Shown here piece by piece: positions 62,101 through 64,000 of a DNA stretch of 64,000 nt. The notes under the pieces were generated by a model, which searched no databases, had not been told where the DNA came from, and was given only the letters and a program-made list of their open reading frames with translations. The stretch spans positions 992,001 to 1,056,000 of the forward strand of contig OZ237735.1 in NCBI GenBank assembly GCA_965178125.1. Reading direction: 5' to 3'. The stretch comes from Bilabrum cf. latius (Eukaryota > Bigyra: Bicosoecida > Bigyra > Bicosoecida). Every line of letters starts with the position of its first letter. Positions within the stretch are counted from its first letter, which is position 1. The position numbers were made by a program, and so were the translations under genes.

Positions 62101-64000
62101 CGCCGCCAGATGCAGCCGACACCGCCGCGCCCGAGCCCACAGTCACCACGCCAGACACCGCGTTCGTCGATGCGCCCGACGCCACGCTCACCGCGCCCGA
62201 TGACGCGGATGCCGCATCGCCAGACCGCACAGTCACCGCGCCCGTCACATCCTTGTCAGACACGCCCGACAGCACGCTCACGCCGCCAGATGCAGCCGAC
62301 ACCGCCGCGCCCGAGCCCACAGTCACCACGCCAGACACCGCGTTCGTCGATGCGCCCGACGCCACGCTCACCGCGCCCGATGACGCAGATGCCGCATCGC
62401 CAGACCGCACAGTCACCGCGCCCGTCACATCCACGTCGGACGTGCCAGAGCCCACAGTCACCGCGCCCGACGAGTCCAGCGACGAAGACCCAGACAGCAC
62501 GCTCACGCCGCCAGATGCAGCCGACACCGCCGCGCCCGAGCCCACAGTCACCACGCCAGACACCGCGTTCGTCGATGCGCCCGACGCCACGCTCACCGCG
62601 CCCGATGACGCGGATGCCGCATCGCCAGACCGCACAGTCACCGTGCCCGTCACATCCTTGTCAGACACGCCCGACAGCACGCTCACGCCGCCAGATGCAG
62701 CCGACACCGCCGCGCCCGAGCCCACAGTCACCACGCCAGACACCGCGTTCGTCGATGCGCCCGACGCCACGCTCACCGCGCCCGATGACGCGGATGCCGC
62801 ATCGCCAGACCGCACAGTCACCGTGCCCGTCACATCCTTGTCAGACACGCCCGACAGCACGCTCACGCCGCCAGATGCAGCCGACACCGCCGCGCCCGAG
62901 CCCACAGTCACCACGCCAGACACCGCGTTCGTCGATGCGCCCGACGCCACGCTCACCGCGCCCGATGACGCAGATGCCGCATCGCCAGACCGCACAGTCA
63001 CCGCGCCCGTCACATCCTTGTCAGACACGCCCGACAGCACGCTCACGCCGCCAGATGCAGCCGACACCGCCGCGCCCGAGCCCACAGTCACCACGCCAGA
63101 CACCGCGTTCGTCGATGCGCCCGACGCCACGCTCACCGCGCCCGATGACGCCGATGCCGCATCGCCAGACCGCACAGTCACCGCGCCCGTCACATCCACG
63201 TCGGACGTGCCAGAGCCCACAGTCACCGCGCCCGACGAGTCAAGCGACGAAGACCCAGACAGCACGCTCACGCCGCCAGATGCAGCCGACACCGCCGCGC
63301 CCGAGCCCACAGTCACCACGCCAGACACCGCGTTCGTCGATGCGCCCGACGCCACGCTCACCGCGCCCGATGACGCGGATGCCGCATCGCCAGACCGCAC
63401 AGTCACCGCGCCCGTCACATCCTTGTCAGACACGCCCGACAGCACGCTCACGCCGCCAGATGCAGCCGACACCGCCGCGCCCGAGCCCACAGTCACCACG
63501 CCAGACACCGCGTTCGTCGATGCGCCCGACGCCACGCTCACCGCGCCCGATGACGCGGATGCCGCATCGCCAGACCGCACAGTCACCGCGCCCGTCACAT
63601 CCTTGTCAGACACGCCCGACAGCACGCTCACGCCGCCAGATGCAGCCGACACCGCCGCGCCCGATCCCACAGTCACCACGCCAGACACCGCGTTCGTCGA
63701 TGCGCCCGACGCCACGCTCACCGCGCCCGATGACGCGGATGCCGCATCGCCAGACCGCACAGTCACCGTGCCCGTCACATCCACGTCGGACGTGCCAGAG
63801 CCCACAGTCACCGCGCCCGACGAGTCAAGCGACGAAGACCCAGACAGCACGCTCACGCCGCCAGATGCAGCCGACACCGCCGCGCCCGAGCCCACAGTCA
63901 CCACGCCAGACACCGCGTTCGTCGATGCGCCCGACGCCACGCTCACCGCGCCCGATGACGCGGATGCCGCATCGCCAGACCGCACAGTCACCGTGCCCGT
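44102..64000 (-). CDS. Giant Ser/Gly/Val-rich tandem-repeat protein, N terminus beyond the window
   Basis: An open frame runs from the right edge to the TAA at 44102-44104, at least 6,630 residues; one TAG (44705) is read through near the C terminus. Upstream of about 44870 it consists only of 15-residue units fitting G-x6-[ST]-G-x-V-[ST]-V-x-S, for example GDAASASSGAVSVAS and GASTNAVSGVVTVGS. Four-unit (60-residue) and five-unit (75-residue) modules alternate. The array uses about ten amino acid types and has no Cys, aromatic, Pro, Met or Gln. The V-x-V-x-S strand with regular turns suggests a beta-solenoid fibre. The last 250 residues change to degenerate units and then a probable globular cap (PDYWQLDPTDLVILQPRF, TFRVSFTNVGG). 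A secreted adhesin or surface/extracellular-matrix protein is likely by analogy, but no signal peptide is visible because the start is missing. Confidence 0.85.
44870..64000 (-). repeat. 45-bp tandem repeat array in 180-bp and 225-bp modules
   Basis: About 425 copies of a 45-bp unit fill 19.1 kb. They group into modules of four units (180 bp, about 67 copies) or five units (225 bp, about 31 copies). The extra 45-bp pair is marked by a GACGTGCCAGAG stretch and the residues SSSLDSS. Modules are nearly identical at DNA level, differing mainly at a few synonymous sites (GCG/GCA/GCT/GCC in one Ala codon, GTCGAT/GTTGAT, CGAGTC-AAG/CAG). This implies recent expansion and ongoing homogenisation. The array continues past the window edge. 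Confidence 0.97.
49600..55610 (-). repeat. Higher-order duplication of about 3,105 bp inside the array
   Basis: Rare variants recur exactly 3,105 bp (69 units) apart: a hybrid CCACGTCAGA at 50191 and 53296, GTTGA at 49926 and 53031, and CGGAC at 52321 and 55426. The order of long and short modules between them matches too. One copy-specific change (GCT at about 51529 versus GCG at 54634) separates the two copies. Outer limits are approximate. Confidence 0.85.

Noticed and set aside
44870-64000. CRISPR array or satellite DNA
   Set aside because: The periodicity is 45 bp in coding phase with no unique spacers; the frame stays open for over 19 kb and most differences are synonymous, so it is a coding repeat.

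Overview
This is nuclear DNA from a flagellated protist. Genes are split by short GT-AG introns (about 38 to 195 nt, mostly 85 to 111 nt), packed closely on both strands, and encode eukaryote-only proteins: a CaMKK-type kinase with a PH domain, an OCRL-like inositol 5-phosphatase, a Rac GTPase, the dynein-assembly factor ZMYND10, DNA polymerase delta subunit 3, a Golgi GDP-fucose carrier, a mitochondrial branched-chain aminotransferase and a cardiolipin synthase. ZMYND10 implies motile cilia or flagella; the BCAT and cardiolipin synthase leaders imply a conventional mitochondrion.

The dominant observation is a changed genetic code. Under the standard code almost every gene is broken by in-frame TAG codons. 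Read with TAG as glutamine and only TAA and TGA as stops (the assignment of NCBI table 15), the fragments join into complete proteins. I count 97 in-frame TAGs in 14 genes, while the natural gene ends are 10 TGA, 4 TAA and no TAG. In the Rac gene TAG sits at the invariant switch II glutamine (Gln61), and in ZMYND10 it aligns with a glutamine of the human protein.

Layout: 1-3210 (+) 3' part of a PPR-like gene; 3580-6129 (+) CaMKK-PH kinase; 6468-9325 (+) OCRL-like phosphatase; 9385-19527 (-) an uninterrupted frame for an unrecognised 3,380-residue protein; 19555-26037 (-) a large membrane hybrid histidine kinase with a degenerate ATPase domain and an intact receiver; 26453-27298 (+) small Cys-cluster protein; 27558-28979 (-) BCAT; 29076-30428 (+) GDP-fucose transporter; 30569-31459 (-) Rac; 31679-37782 (-) secreted or membrane protein with two PstS-like domains, a Cys-rich region and many membrane helices; 38385-40833 (+) ZMYND10; 40955-42466 (+) POLD3; 42684-43478 (+) cardiolipin synthase; 44102-64000 (-) a giant repeat protein that runs off the right edge, with about 425 copies of a 15-residue unit.

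There is no operon-like logic. Several genes form a surface and signalling theme (5-phosphatase, Rac, CaMKK, histidine kinase, PstS-like receptor, giant repeat protein) beside housekeeping genes. Exon borders come from GT/AG signals, reading phase and remembered family alignments; none was checked by transcript data or a database search.
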